Numbered from the stretch's first letter, positions 50,947 to 60,037 are shown. The stretch: DNA of 64,000 nt from QYOJ01 sp964616825 (GCA_964616825.1 CAZTSX010000006.1:1-64000), one strand, 5' to 3'. Numbers and translations are program-made. The notes: generated by a model not told the origin, from the letters alone.

Positions 50947-53088
50947 ATGAAAAAAACACTTTTTACTATTTGTATTTTGTTCGTACTGGCAATTTCAGCC
51001 ATGGCCCAGGAGGGCATGTGGCTGTTGAACCAGATCGATCAGCTGGATTTGAACGACCAGGGTCTTCAGATCAGTACAACAGAAATTTATCATCCCGGAC
51101 AACCAGCGATTTCAAATGCCATTGTCCAGCTGGGTGGCGGGACAGCCTCTTTTGTCTCTTCTGAAGGATTATTACTGACCAACCACCACGTTGCCTACAC
51201 AGCACTTCAACGGGCTTCAGATGTGCAGAGCAACTACCTGGCTGACGGCTTTCTGGCTAGAAAGAAAAGTGATGAGATCCAGGCTCCCGGTTATCGGGCA
51301 AGGATCCTGGTGGAGATGACAGATGTAACTGAAAAAGTTCTTCAGGCAGTCAAAGATCTCAATGACCTTGAGGAGCGCGACCGGAAAATCACTGAGATAT
51401 CCGCTGCCATGACTAAAAAAATCGAAGATGATATTAAAGACGCAGATGCTCGAGTGGCTTCCATGTATAATGGCAAGCAATATGTGCTGTTTGTCTACAA
51501 AGTACTGAAAGATATCCGGATAGTCTATTCTCCCCCACTCTCTATTGGGAATTATGGCGGAGAGATCGACAACTGGATGTGGCCCAGGCACACAGGCGAC
51601 TTTTCATTCCTGCGTGCCTATGTAGCTCCTGATGGAACCGGTGTCGAATACAGCGAAGAAAACGTGCCATACAATCCGGAGATCTGGCTAAAAATCGCCA
51701 ATGAAGAACTGAAACCCGGTGATCTAACCTTTGTTGTAGGATTCCCCGGATCCACAACACGCTACCGGACATCAAACTCTGCAGGATGGAACCTGAAAGA
51801 GAACTACCCTTTCTCAATTACAAACTACAGCGACATCATTCTACTGGCTGAAGAGTTGACCCAAAATGACCCTGAAGGTGCATTGAAGGTAGCTAATCTG
51901 TCAAAAGGACTGGCCAACGCCAAAAAGAACTACCAGGGAAAAATTGACGGAATGACCCGGACAAAATATGTTGAACGAAAAAAGAAATTTGAACAAGAGT
52001 TCATGGATTGGGTAAACAGTACGCCTGAAACAAAAGTAAAATATGCGACCATCCTCGATCAGATCAAAGAACAGTATAAAGTCATCAAAAAGACAAAGGA
52101 TCGTGATAATCTGCTGGGATTGTTCCAAGGGCTGGCTGGAACACGAACAGATGTTGCATACTATGCCTACCTGATTGCATCCGAGAACGAAAAACCCGAA
52201 AATGAAAGGATTCCCGGGTTTTCACCTAAACTGGTTGATAACCTCATCAAAGGTCTTAAGTATACCTATAACAACTATTATGAGTCGTTCGATAAAGCAC
52301 TTCTTGTCAGGACATTAAAACAAGTTCAGGAACTTCCTGATGGTCAACGCATAGAGAGCTTGGATTACATCTTTTCCGATCCTGATAAATCCATTGAGGT
52401 CTTTGTTGATGAAGCCTATGAAAACTCGCGACTGGATGACCTGGATTGGGTCGTTACACTTGTCGATAAATCAACTGATGAATTAAACGCATTGAACGAT
52501 CCGATTATCACGATGATGGCCAATCTCTATCCATATATGGAAGAGAATCGCGCCATGAACAACACATTTGCCAGAATCGTGATTGATCTTCGGAAACAAT
52601 ATATTGACGCATTGTACGAGTGGAAAGGATCCACCCTCTACCCAGATGCTAATGGTACCATCCGATTTACATATGGCCCCGTGAAAGGATATAGCCCAGA
52701 AGACGCTGTCTGGTATGAACCCTTTACAACCCTAAGGGGTGTTATAGAAAAAAATACCGGCGTTCGTCCTTTTGATGCTCCCGGGAAGCTGGTCAAACTT
52801 TATGAAGAGAGAGATTTCGGACAGTGGGCAAATTCAACATTGAAAGACATTCCAATAGCCTTTCTCCATAGGTGCGACATCACTGGAGGGAATAGCGGCA
52901 GCCCGGTAATGAACGCCAACGGCGAAGTGATCGGAGTCTGTTTTGACGGAAACTACGAGGCTATGATCAGCGACTGGCAGTACGATTATAAGATCCAGCG
53001 GACCATCTCCGTAGATATCAGGTACGTTCTCTTTATCACCGAGAAGTTTGCCGATGCTGGATTTATTCTGAAAGAGATGGGTATCTGA
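50947..53088 (+). CDS. S46 family dipeptidyl-peptidase, DPP7-type
   Basis: The secreted serine peptidase is 713 residues from 50947 (an alternative ATG 12 bp upstream gives 717). A GGAGGA sequence at 50937-50942 just before the ATG at 50947, and the signal peptide MKKTLFTICILFVLAIS, favour the shorter form. Counted from the longer start, the triad is His85 (LTNHH), Asp222 (RHTGDF) and Ser654 (GGNSGSP). Residue 672, 18 past the serine (VCFDGNYEAM), is glycine, as in DPP7 (hydrophobic P1); DPP11 has arginine there. It releases dipeptides from periplasmic oligopeptides for uptake. Its stop overlaps the next start. Confidence 0.93.
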   Translation: MKKTLFTICILFVLAISAMAQEGMWLLNQIDQLDLNDQGLQISTTEIYHPGQPAISNAIVQLGGGTASFVSSEGLLLTNHHVAYTALQRASDVQSNYLADGFLARKKSDEIQAPGYRARILVEMTDVTEKVLQAVKDLNDLEERDRKITEISAAMTKKIEDDIKDADARVASMYNGKQYVLFVYKVLKDIRIVYSPPLSIGNYGGEIDNWMWPRHTGDFSFLRAYVAPDGTGVEYSEENVPYNPEIWLKIANEELKPGDLTFVVGFPGSTTRYRTSNSAGWNLKENYPFSITNYSDIILLAEELTQNDPEGALKVANLSKGLANAKKNYQGKIDGMTRTKYVERKKKFEQEFMDWVNSTPETKVKYATILDQIKEQYKVIKKTKDRDNLLGLFQGLAGTRTDVAYYAYLIASENEKPENERIPGFSPKLVDNLIKGLKYTYNNYYESFDKALLVRTLKQVQELPDGQRIESLDYIFSDPDKSIEVFVDEAYENSRLDDLDWVVTLVDKSTDELNALNDPIITMMANLYPYMEENRAMNNTFARIVIDLRKQYIDALYEWKGSTLYPDANGTIRFTYGPVKGYSPEDAVWYEPFTTLRGVIEKNTGVRPFDAPGKLVKLYEERDFGQWANSTLKDIPIAFLHRCDITGGNSGSPVMNANGEVIGVCFDGNYEAMISDWQYDYKIQRTISVDIRYVLFITEKFADAGFILKEMGI

Positions 53089-53678
53089 TGATCCTGCCAC
53101 GTGAATTCTACATACGGACCGATGTAGTAGAAATCGCCAAAGAGCTTTTAGGCAAATTACTTGTTACCCGGATCGACGGAGTATTCACCTCTGGCCTGAT
53201 TACAGAAACCGAAGCCTATGCCGGAGTCACCGACCGGGCCTCCCATGCTTTTGGAGGGCGAAGAAGCGCACGGACGGAGGTCATGTACCGGATAGGGGGC
53301 ACAGCATATGTCTATCTCTGCTATGGGATCCATTCTCTTTTCAATGTAGTCACAAATGATGTGGATATTCCTCATGCTGTGTTGATCAGGGGAATCCGGC
53401 CTGTAGATGGGATGAAACAAATGCTTCAACGAGCGGGGAAGAAAAATGCGCGAAAAGACTTTGCAAACGGACCGGGAAAAATATCAAAAATCCTGGGGAT
53501 TAATTTTCAACATACCGGACTGGATTTGATGACCATTTCCCGTGAAAAACGTAAACCGGCAATCTGGATAGAAACCGGTGAAACCATTATACCTACAGCG
53601 ATCATCTCTTCATCTCGCATCGGCATCAACTATGCGGAAGAGGATGCGAAGTTACTCTATCGGTTCCTTGTAAAATAA
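53088..53678 (+). CDS. 3-methyladenine DNA glycosylase (AAG/MPG family)
   Basis: The 196-residue protein has AKELLGKLLVT, the catalytic Glu in ITETEAYAGVTDRASHAF, VYLCYGIHSLFNVVT and the NGPGKISKILGI block of alkyladenine glycosylases. It removes alkylated or deaminated purines from DNA. TGA and ATG overlap as TGATG with the peptidase gene. A strong terminator follows. Confidence 0.93.
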   Translation: MILPREFYIRTDVVEIAKELLGKLLVTRIDGVFTSGLITETEAYAGVTDRASHAFGGRRSARTEVMYRIGGTAYVYLCYGIHSLFNVVTNDVDIPHAVLIRGIRPVDGMKQMLQRAGKKNARKDFANGPGKISKILGINFQHTGLDLMTISREKRKPAIWIETGETIIPTAIISSSRIGINYAEEDAKLLYRFLVK

Positions 53679-53704
53679 AAGGGCGGCCCGTAGGGCCGCC
53701 CTTT
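53677..53704. terminator. Bidirectional intrinsic terminator
   Basis: AAAAGGGCGGCCC, loop GTA, GGGCCGCCCTTTT: a near-perfect GC stem with T-runs on both strands, placed between convergent glycosylase and HU genes. It can end both transcripts. Confidence 0.93.
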
Positions 53705-53724
53705 TACATTGAATTCGAAATGTC

Positions 53725-53997
53725 TTACTTTACTTTCGCTGCTAACTCAGCGCCAGCTTTGAATTTAACAACTTTTTTGGCAGCGATTGTAATCTCTCTG
53801 CCATTTTGAGGATTGCGTCCTTTACGAGCAGCTCTCTTCGAAACTGCAAAAGAACCGAAACCAACTAAAGCAACTCTCTCACCCTTGGCCAGAGCACCGG
53901 TTGTTGCGCCAATAACGGCCTCCAATGCCCTCTTGGCATCAGCTTTCGTCATCTTTGCCTCAGCTGCTATAGATTCAATTAATTGAGCTTTGTTCAT
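53725..53997 (-). CDS. HU family DNA-binding protein
   Basis: A 90-residue HU/IHF protein with MNKAQLIESIAAEAKMTKADAKRALEA, the GFGSFAVSKRAARKGRNPQNG beta-arm and the IAAKKVVKFKAGAELA C-terminus. It bends and compacts DNA as a dimer. It has its own promoter box (54038-54046) and the terminator above, so it forms a single-gene unit. Confidence 0.95.
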   Translation of the reverse strand: MNKAQLIESIAAEAKMTKADAKRALEAVIGATTGALAKGERVALVGFGSFAVSKRAARKGRNPQNGREITIAAKKVVKFKAGAELAAKVK

Positions 53998-54037
53998 TTT
54001 CTTTTCCTTTTTAGTGAATACTCATTTTTTAAGCCTC

Positions 54038-54046
54038 ACAAATATA
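54038..54046 (-). promoter_or_regulatory. Promoter box of the HU gene
   Basis: TATATTTGT on the minus strand with an upstream TTG, 41 bp before the ATG. Confidence 0.7.
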
Positions 54047-54156
54047 CACTATTTACAAGGGTTGTCAAGGGTCAGTCGCCCAAAACCACTATAAATGTTA
54101 ATAAAACGGTGATATTGTTAATAACTGGAGCTGAAAAGCCTTAATTTACAGGGGTT

Positions 54157-55119
54157 TCAGGCCAATTTAGATCCAAAACCATTCAAGAATTCACCAATAC
54201 TCATCAGTTTCCTGGCTGCTGGTTGGAGAGAATGGATTAAAATGGCGCCTTGAATAGTGCAGATCTTAAGGAATTGCTTTCTGTCTGTGATGACCATTCC
54301 TGGAGAAGAGGATGAAACCAGGCTTTTATCAATCTGCACTGACACAATTTTAATACGTAAATGTGAGCCATCCTTCATACGGATCTCTGAAAATGCTCCG
54401 GGAAAAGGGGTCAGTCCCCGGATCTTGTTGTAAACATTGTCAACCTCACTGTTCCAGTCAATAATCGTATTCTTCCTGTGAATTTTTGGGGCAGGTTTCA
54501 ATGAAACAGCTCTTTGTCCTATCTTGGTCTGATCCACGGGAGAAATGGTTCCCTCTGTAATTCGCTTTACAGTCTCAACCACCAGGTGAGCCCCATCCTT
54601 CATTAACTTGTCGTGCAACTGACCAGCAGTCTCATCCGGTCCAATCTCCGTTCTCGTCTGAAGCAGAATGGCACCTGTATCGATCTTATCATTAATAAAA
54701 AAAGTGGTCACACCTGTTTCAGTTTCACCATTTATGATGGCATGATTGATCGGAGCTGCTCCGCGATATTGAGGTAAAAGAGAAGCATGAAGGTTAAATG
54801 TACCCAATGCAGGCATCTCCCAAACCTCGCAGGGTAACATCCGGAAAGCAACAACAACTTGCAGATCGGGCTTGAGTTCAGATAAGGTTTGCAAAAAATC
54901 GGGACTCTTCAGGTTGGGAGGCTGAAAAAATGGAAGGCCGCACGCTAACGCATATTTTTTCACAGGCGGTTCACCCAGACTCAATCCCCGGCCAGCAGGT
55001 TTGTCCTGAGCAGTCACCACACCTACAACATCAAATCCGCTTGCTGCTAAGGCTTCAAGTGAAGCTATGGCAAATTCAGGTGTGCCGAAGAATACAATGC
55101 GCGGATTCTCTTTTATCAC
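54157..55119 (-). CDS. fmt: Methionyl-tRNA formyltransferase
   Basis: The 320-residue enzyme has RIVFFGTPEFAIASLEAL, VVAFRMLPCEVW, the catalytic NLHASLLPQYRGAAPINHAI (Asn/His/Asp set) and the C-terminal OB-like domain. It formylates initiator Met-tRNA. Start and the upstream TPR gene's stop share one base at 55119. The stretch 54047-54156 between it and HU has no gene. Confidence 0.95.
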   Translation of the reverse strand: MIKENPRIVFFGTPEFAIASLEALAASGFDVVGVVTAQDKPAGRGLSLGEPPVKKYALACGLPFFQPPNLKSPDFLQTLSELKPDLQVVVAFRMLPCEVWEMPALGTFNLHASLLPQYRGAAPINHAIINGETETGVTTFFINDKIDTGAILLQTRTEIGPDETAGQLHDKLMKDGAHLVVETVKRITEGTISPVDQTKIGQRAVSLKPAPKIHRKNTIIDWNSEVDNVYNKIRGLTPFPGAFSEIRMKDGSHLRIKIVSVQIDKSLVSSSSPGMVITDRKQFLKICTIQGAILIHSLQPAARKLMSIGEFLNGFGSKLA

Positions 55120-55817
55120 TACTCTCCTGCCTTTCCCCTGGCGTAACTTATATTCTTATCGATTTGCGTTCCTTCAAACGACCGTGGAAAATCCTTCTTA
55201 ATTTGTTCATATGCATCCAACGCCCGGCTATAGTTGCCCTTGATCTCATAAGCAAGGCCCGCTTTCATCAAAAACATAGGAGCCGTGAGTTCGTTGTTAC
55301 TTTGGTCAGCAGCATCCAGATAATACCCGATTGCCTTATCCACTTCACCCAATTCCATGTAAACATCTCCAATTGCTCCTGTTGCCATCGGAGCGGCTAC
55401 CTCATCGTCGCCGTCAAACTTTTTCAGGTAGACGATCGCCTGGTCAAAATCAGTTAACCGGAGATAACTGATCCCGGCATAGTAACAAGCCAGATTTGCC
55501 GATTTTGTAAGGCCATACTGATCAATGATATCCAGAAATCCAAGATAGTTGCCGTCACCGTTTAATGCCAACTGTAATGAGTCTTGCTCAAAATACATCT
55601 CCGCCATAAACATCTGGCTCTGAGCCTCTTTCTCCTGAGGTTCCAGGTAATATTTTCTGAAGCCAAAGAAACCGAGTACAATGATGATTAAAATCCCAAC
55701 AACGATCAGAATGATCTTCTGGTTTTTCTCAATGAAAGCTTCCGTCTTGCTTAATACCTCCTCAACGCTATGGATTCGTTCATCTGTCTTCTTCGTATCA
55801 ACCTTTTTTGCGGTCAT
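55119..55817 (-). CDS. Membrane-anchored TPR protein
   Basis: The 232-residue protein has a cytoplasmic N-terminus (MTAKKVDTKKTDER), one membrane segment (about 35-55) and four or so TPR units from about 75 to 215 (GAIGDVYMELGEVDKAIGYYLDAA, AGLAYEIKGNYSRALDAYEQI). The layout resembles YfgM/tetratricopeptide scaffold proteins. Its partner is unknown. It is co-transcribed with fmt and divergent from the methyltransferase gene. Promoter box TAATTTTGC at 55848-55856. Confidence 0.87.
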   Translation of the reverse strand: MTAKKVDTKKTDERIHSVEEVLSKTEAFIEKNQKIILIVVGILIIIVLGFFGFRKYYLEPQEKEAQSQMFMAEMYFEQDSLQLALNGDGNYLGFLDIIDQYGLTKSANLACYYAGISYLRLTDFDQAIVYLKKFDGDDEVAAPMATGAIGDVYMELGEVDKAIGYYLDAADQSNNELTAPMFLMKAGLAYEIKGNYSRALDAYEQIKKDFPRSFEGTQIDKNISYARGKAGE

Positions 55818-55847
55818 ATCTGAATCTTTTGCTTGATTTTTAGATGT

Positions 55848-55876
55848 GCAAAATTAGTTATTTTTTTTACTTTTAC
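55848..55876. promoter_or_regulatory. Divergent promoter pair
   Basis: TAATTTTGC (minus, 55848-55856) for the TPR/fmt unit and TACTTTTAC (plus, 55868-55876) for the TrmH-like gene lie 11 bp apart, back to back. Confidence 0.55.
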
Positions 55877-55894
55877 GATGTATTCTGAAAACAA

Positions 55895-56590
55895 ATGAAG
55901 TTCCCTGAGCACTATACCCTGGCTGAGAAAAACAAACTATTAGATCATCTCCTCACCTTTGTCTCAGGGAATAAACAACAAAAATTCCGTGAGATTATAC
56001 AAAGCCGAACCCGGTATGTTACCATTGTCCTCGAAGATATCTTCCAGCCACATAACGCAAGTGCTGTTTTGAGAAGTTGTGACTGTTTTGGCATTCAGGA
56101 TATCCATATCATTGAAAATAAAAATCCTTACGAAGTAAACCCCGATGTAGCTCTGGGATCTGCCAAGTGGCTCAACCTGATCAAATACAACAAAACAGTT
56201 CAGAATACAACTGAATGCCTGAATGGTTTAAAAGAAAAAGGGTACCGGATCGTCGCTACAACTCCTCACAAAGATGATTTTACACCTGAGGATTTCCCCC
56301 TAGACAATAAGTTCGCGCTTGTGTTTGGCACCGAACTTGAAGGATTGACGGATGATGCCCTCAACCTGGCGGATATGTATATCAGAATTCCGATGATAGG
56401 TTTCACTGAGAGCCTGAATATCAGCGTCTCAGCTGCCATCATGCTTCATACACTGACAGGCCGGCTATTCAGCTCCGGAATCAATTGGAAGCTGCCTGAT
56501 GAAGAGATGACAGAGACCCTGCTAACGTGGGCATCATCGGTAGTGAAAAAGCCAGATCTGTTGATCAGAGACTTTGTAACCAATCAATAA
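55895..56590 (+). CDS. TrmH-type tRNA/rRNA ribose methyltransferase
   Basis: The 231-residue SPOUT enzyme has LEDIFQPHNASAVLRSCDCFGIQDIHIIE, FGTELEGLTDDAL and MIGFTESLNISVSAAIML, the knot motifs of TrmH, which methylates G18 of tRNA. The N-R-(G/A)-A core and the ESLNIS signature are well kept. It is shorter and simpler than the RlmB above. Other SpoU family targets cannot be excluded. Confidence 0.88.
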   Translation: MKFPEHYTLAEKNKLLDHLLTFVSGNKQQKFREIIQSRTRYVTIVLEDIFQPHNASAVLRSCDCFGIQDIHIIENKNPYEVNPDVALGSAKWLNLIKYNKTVQNTTECLNGLKEKGYRIVATTPHKDDFTPEDFPLDNKFALVFGTELEGLTDDALNLADMYIRIPMIGFTESLNISVSAAIMLHTLTGRLFSSGINWKLPDEEMTETLLTWASSVVKKPDLLIRDFVTNQ

Positions 56591-56598
56591 AATTTTAT

Positions 56599-56607
56599 TA
56601 CTTTTGC
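56599..56607 (+). promoter_or_regulatory. Promoter box of the bTHX-like gene
   Basis: TACTTTTGC, a strong match, 37 bp before the ATG at 56645. Confidence 0.65.
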
Positions 56608-56644
56608 GCCCTGCAAATAAGATACACAATCTAAAAAATCTGAC

Positions 56645-57079
56645 ATGGGAAAAGGAGATAAAAAAACGCGCAGAGGTAAAATTATCAATAAAAGTTATGG
56701 CGTTTCGAGGCCGAGAAAGAAAACCCGGACAGCTCCCGTTGTTATAACAAAACCGAAAAAAGAAACGAAACCAAAGAAAGAGGTCAAACCGAAGAAGGAA
56801 GAGGTCCCTGTAGTAGCTGAAACTCCGGTTGTGAAAACACCACATGTTGTTGAAGAAAAGGTTGAAAAGGTTGAGCTAGTTGAAGCACCAGAGAAGGAAG
56901 AGAAAAAACCTGCTGCAAAGAAAGTCCCTGCTAAAAAAGCTCCTGTAAAGAAAGCTCCTGCAAAAAAAGTCATTGCCACTGAAGCAAAAGCCAAAACGAC
57001 AAAGACAGCTAAAACTTCTGCAAAGCCGTCAAAACCAAAAGCGAGTGCTGCCAAGAAAACGGATGAGAAATCTGAATAA
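56645..57079 (+). CDS. bTHX-like 30S ribosomal protein with long Lys/Ala/Pro tail
   Basis: The first 28 or so residues (MGKGDKKTRRGKI, SYGVSRPRKK) match ribosomal protein THX, normally a peptide of about 25-60 residues buried in the 30S head. Here 116 more residues follow, built from PKKE, VVEEKVE and APAKKAPVKKAPAKK words like a histone H1 or HC2 tail and probably disordered. The DNA has no frameshift between the parts, and a strong promoter precedes it. It may be a ribosomal protein with a nucleic-acid-binding extension, or a fusion that gave a nucleoid protein. Confidence 0.8.
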   Translation: MGKGDKKTRRGKIINKSYGVSRPRKKTRTAPVVITKPKKETKPKKEVKPKKEEVPVVAETPVVKTPHVVEEKVEKVELVEAPEKEEKKPAAKKVPAKKAPVKKAPAKKVIATEAKAKTTKTAKTSAKPSKPKASAAKKTDEKSE

Positions 57080-57089
57080 ATAAATCCCT

Positions 57090-57716
57090 CTGATCTCTTC
57101 CATTCTTACATATTTCCCGGATATTTCCGATCATCAACAGAGCCAGTTCTCTCAGATGTGCAAATTGTACCCATTCTGGAATGAGAAGATCAATGTCATA
57201 TCCAGAAAAGACATCGACCAACTATACCTTCACCACATCCTTCACTCCCTCTCCATTGGATGTGTTGTCAAGTTCCGTGCAAACACCCGGGTTTTGGATG
57301 CCGGTACAGGGGGCGGTTTCCCAGGAATTCCACTAGCCGTTCTTTTTCCGGATGTAAACTTCACGTTGGCCGATTCAATCAAGAAAAAAATCCGGGTGGT
57401 GGATGAGATTGCCCAGGCATTGGAATTGAAAAATGTAACGACTAAGTGTGTGCGATTTGAAACAATCAGTGAAACATTTGATTTCATTACCGGACGAGCG
57501 ATTACCGACCTTCTCGTATTTTATAACATGCTGAAAGATAAAATCGAAATCAAGAATCGAAACGATATTCCAAATGGTATGTTATATCTAAGCGGAGGAG
57601 ATCAGAAATCAAAACTGAAAGAGATTCCTGTGAAAAAGACCATTACAAAGTTGTCAGATTTTTTCCCCGAGCCTTACTTCTCAACAAAAAACCTGATCCA
57701 CATTCAGACCAGTTAG
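57090..57716 (+). CDS. rsmG: 16S rRNA (guanine-N7)-methyltransferase RsmG, non-ATG start suspected
   Basis: The SAM domain is clear: VLDAGTGGGFPGIPLAVLFPD, ADSIKKKIRVVDEIA and TGRAITDLLVF. The enzyme methylates G527 of 16S rRNA. The first ATG, at 57156, would give 186 residues and cut off conserved N-terminal sequence. In the same frame upstream the DNA encodes ILTYFPDISDHQQSQFSQ, which fits RsmG N-termini, and only CTG (57090) or ATT (57102) are possible starts after the stop at 57081. With CTG the length is 208, normal for Bacteroidota. A lost ATG or rare start is likely. Confidence 0.85.
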   Translation: MISSILTYFPDISDHQQSQFSQMCKLYPFWNEKINVISRKDIDQLYLHHILHSLSIGCVVKFRANTRVLDAGTGGGFPGIPLAVLFPDVNFTLADSIKKKIRVVDEIAQALELKNVTTKCVRFETISETFDFITGRAITDLLVFYNMLKDKIEIKNRNDIPNGMLYLSGGDQKSKLKEIPVKKTITKLSDFFPEPYFSTKNLIHIQTS

Positions 57717-57864
57717 TTTCAGTTCATCAAGTAAACCTAGTTTATAATAAGTGCTAAATCACAAAAAACAAATAACAAACATAATCCGACCTCCTCTTTG
57801 TACTCTTAGTGAATTTTTGTTATTTAGAGGCCCTTAAGAAAAACAACCACCTAAACCAATAATC

Positions 57865-59943
57865 ATGTCTGAACAAAAGAAGTTCGTTCCCTTTGTCTCC
57901 TCTGAGACTAAAATGCGTGAATTCACGATCCGTGCCCTGATCATCGGGCTCTTCTTTGCTGTCATCCTGGGAGCTGCCAACGCTTACCTTGGATTGAAAG
58001 CGGGAATGACAATTGCGGCAACCTATCCGGCTGCTGTTCTTGGGATGGCAATCCTGAGAATGCTTAGAGGGACAATTTTGGAAGAAAATTTTACTCGTAC
58101 TGTAGGTTCAATCGGTGAATCCGTAGCTGCGGGAGCAATTTTCACCCTACCAGCCTTCTTTATTTCAGGAGTCTGGCCCGAATTCTTCACCGCCGGACAC
58201 TACTTCACATCTACGCTGATTCTGATCGCCGGTGGAATCCTCGGGATCATGTTTGTCGCTCTGTTACGCCGGGTGATGGTTGAAGATGCCGAACTTCCTT
58301 TTCCGGAATCACTGGCTGCGGCTGAAATCCATAAAGCCGGACAATCGGGATCAGGTGGATCCAGGTTCCTCTTCTGGGCTATGGGTCTTGGTGGTTTGAT
58401 AAAAATATTAGCAGAAGTCAGATTATTCCAATATATCTGGGAGAAATTTGTTGTTTTTTCTCAACAAACGATTGCCGGAACAGTCTTTACAGGCAAAGGA
58501 GGAATGCTTCTGAGTTCGCCGGGTGTGAGTCCGGCATACATGGGAGTCGGATACATTATCGGCCCGAGACTCGGCGCACTGAACTTTAGCGGAGGTCTGA
58601 TCGCCTGGGGTTTGATGGCGCCCATGATCCTCTATTTCCTTCTTCCCAGCTTCGACTTTCAATCCTGGGCGACCTATCTCATGAGTATGGATCCTACACT
58701 AACCATGGATACTGCTATGGAGCGGGTAACCGATCCAACTTACCAGATTACCTCCATCTGGCGTTTTATCGTCAGACCAATTGCTATTGGCGGTATGCTT
58801 GTAAGTGCCGCCTATACATTATATATGATGCGAAAAAGTCTAATCACAGGTATCGGGCGCTCAATCTCTGACGTAAGAAAAGCAGCTACCGGGATCGATG
58901 CAGGTGAAACACGTGTAGAGAAAGACCTTAGCTTCGGTGTGATCATGATTGGGATCGCCGTTGTGGCTATACTGACGTTTGCGATAACTTACTTCATCTT
59001 CCAGACAAGCATACTGATCGCAGTTGTCGCCGCCACGTTGATGATCGTCCTTGCCTTCTTCTTTGCAGCAGTCTCAGGATATCTTGTCGGGATCATGGGA
59101 TCCAGTAATAATCCGATCAGCGGGTTAACCCTGACAGCCCTGGTCGTGACCGCCTTGATCCTGGTCGGACTGGGTGTCCAGGGAGAAGCGGGTGTGGCAG
59201 CTGTGCTGGGTGTGGCCGCCATCGTTTGTGTCTCTGCAGCAGTAGCCGGAGAGATGCTCCAGGACCTCAAAGCAGGACATATCCTGGGTGGTACACCCTG
59301 GCGAATGCAGGTGGGTGATATTATCGGTGTGATCTTTGCCGGTGCTGTGATGTTTGTTGTGCTTGCATACCTTCACGAAGGGGATATTGCAAGCGGTGAA
59401 AACCTGGGATACCAGGGAGGATTCGGAAGTAAAAATCTCTCCGCTCCCCAGGCCAGCCTCATGGCCATCCTGTCAAGAGGGATTGTGGAAGGCGCTATGG
59501 CATGGCCACTGATTATCGCAGGGATGATCATGGGAACAGCATTCATCCTGATGCAGGTAAAGAGTCCGATGCTTGTCAGCGTAGGGATGTACCTTCCTAT
59601 CGAAACAACCTTCGCCATCTTTGTTGGAGGGATATTTAAAGGTGCGGTCGACTGGTTCACGAATAAGCGGAAACTCAACAGCTTACAGAAGATACGGGTT
59701 GAAAATACAGGGGTATTGCTGGCTTCCGGATTGATCGCGGGAGAAGCTTTGATGGGTTTGGTGATCGCCATCCTGGCAGTTGTGAATATCTTCCTGTACG
59801 ACTACTTCGTCTTCTTCCAGAGCCCCTCATTCCTCATCAGCCTGGTGATCATCGCAATCATCGCATATGTGATGATCCGGATCCCACTGAAGAATGCTGG
59901 CACGAAAGATGAACCTGCACCTCCTACATCAGGAATGTTGTAG
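57865..59943 (+). CDS. OPT family oligopeptide transporter
   Basis: The 692-residue protein has about 15 membrane segments. The conserved start MREFTIRALIIGLFFAVILGAANAYLGLKAGMT, then FPESLAAAEIHKAG and MGSSNNPISGLT are typical bacterial OPT members, proton-driven importers of small peptides. The upstream gap (57717-57864) holds no ORF and only weak promoter-like sequence. A PqqD-like gene follows. Confidence 0.9.
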   Translation: MSEQKKFVPFVSSETKMREFTIRALIIGLFFAVILGAANAYLGLKAGMTIAATYPAAVLGMAILRMLRGTILEENFTRTVGSIGESVAAGAIFTLPAFFISGVWPEFFTAGHYFTSTLILIAGGILGIMFVALLRRVMVEDAELPFPESLAAAEIHKAGQSGSGGSRFLFWAMGLGGLIKILAEVRLFQYIWEKFVVFSQQTIAGTVFTGKGGMLLSSPGVSPAYMGVGYIIGPRLGALNFSGGLIAWGLMAPMILYFLLPSFDFQSWATYLMSMDPTLTMDTAMERVTDPTYQITSIWRFIVRPIAIGGMLVSAAYTLYMMRKSLITGIGRSISDVRKAATGIDAGETRVEKDLSFGVIMIGIAVVAILTFAITYFIFQTSILIAVVAATLMIVLAFFFAAVSGYLVGIMGSSNNPISGLTLTALVVTALILVGLGVQGEAGVAAVLGVAAIVCVSAAVAGEMLQDLKAGHILGGTPWRMQVGDIIGVIFAGAVMFVVLAYLHEGDIASGENLGYQGGFGSKNLSAPQASLMAILSRGIVEGAMAWPLIIAGMIMGTAFILMQVKSPMLVSVGMYLPIETTFAIFVGGIFKGAVDWFTNKRKLNSLQKIRVENTGVLLASGLIAGEALMGLVIAILAVVNIFLYDYFVFFQSPSFLISLVIIAIIAYVMIRIPLKNAGTKDEPAPPTSGML

Positions 59944-60037
59944 AAGGGAAGAAAGGACAGAGGAATAAAGGGACATAGGGATAAAAGATTGTCATGTGCC
60001 TTTGTCCCTATGTGCCTTCGTCCCTAATAATTTAGCG
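59944..60037. repeat. GGGACATAGGGA inverted word repeat
   Basis: GGGACATAGGGA (59970-59981) pairs with TCCCTATGTGCC (60005-60016), 11 of 12 positions in a hairpin. Nearby words AAGGGAAGAAAGGACAGAGG and TGCCTTTGTCCC/TGCCTTCGTCCC belong to the same series. It fills the gap between the OPT and PqqD-like genes. Confidence 0.65.

Noticed and set aside
56695..57054. 119-codon minus-strand frame rich in Phe/Ala/Gly
   Set aside because: It is the reverse complement of the Lys/Ala tail of the bTHX-like gene, which has a good promoter and a recognised head.
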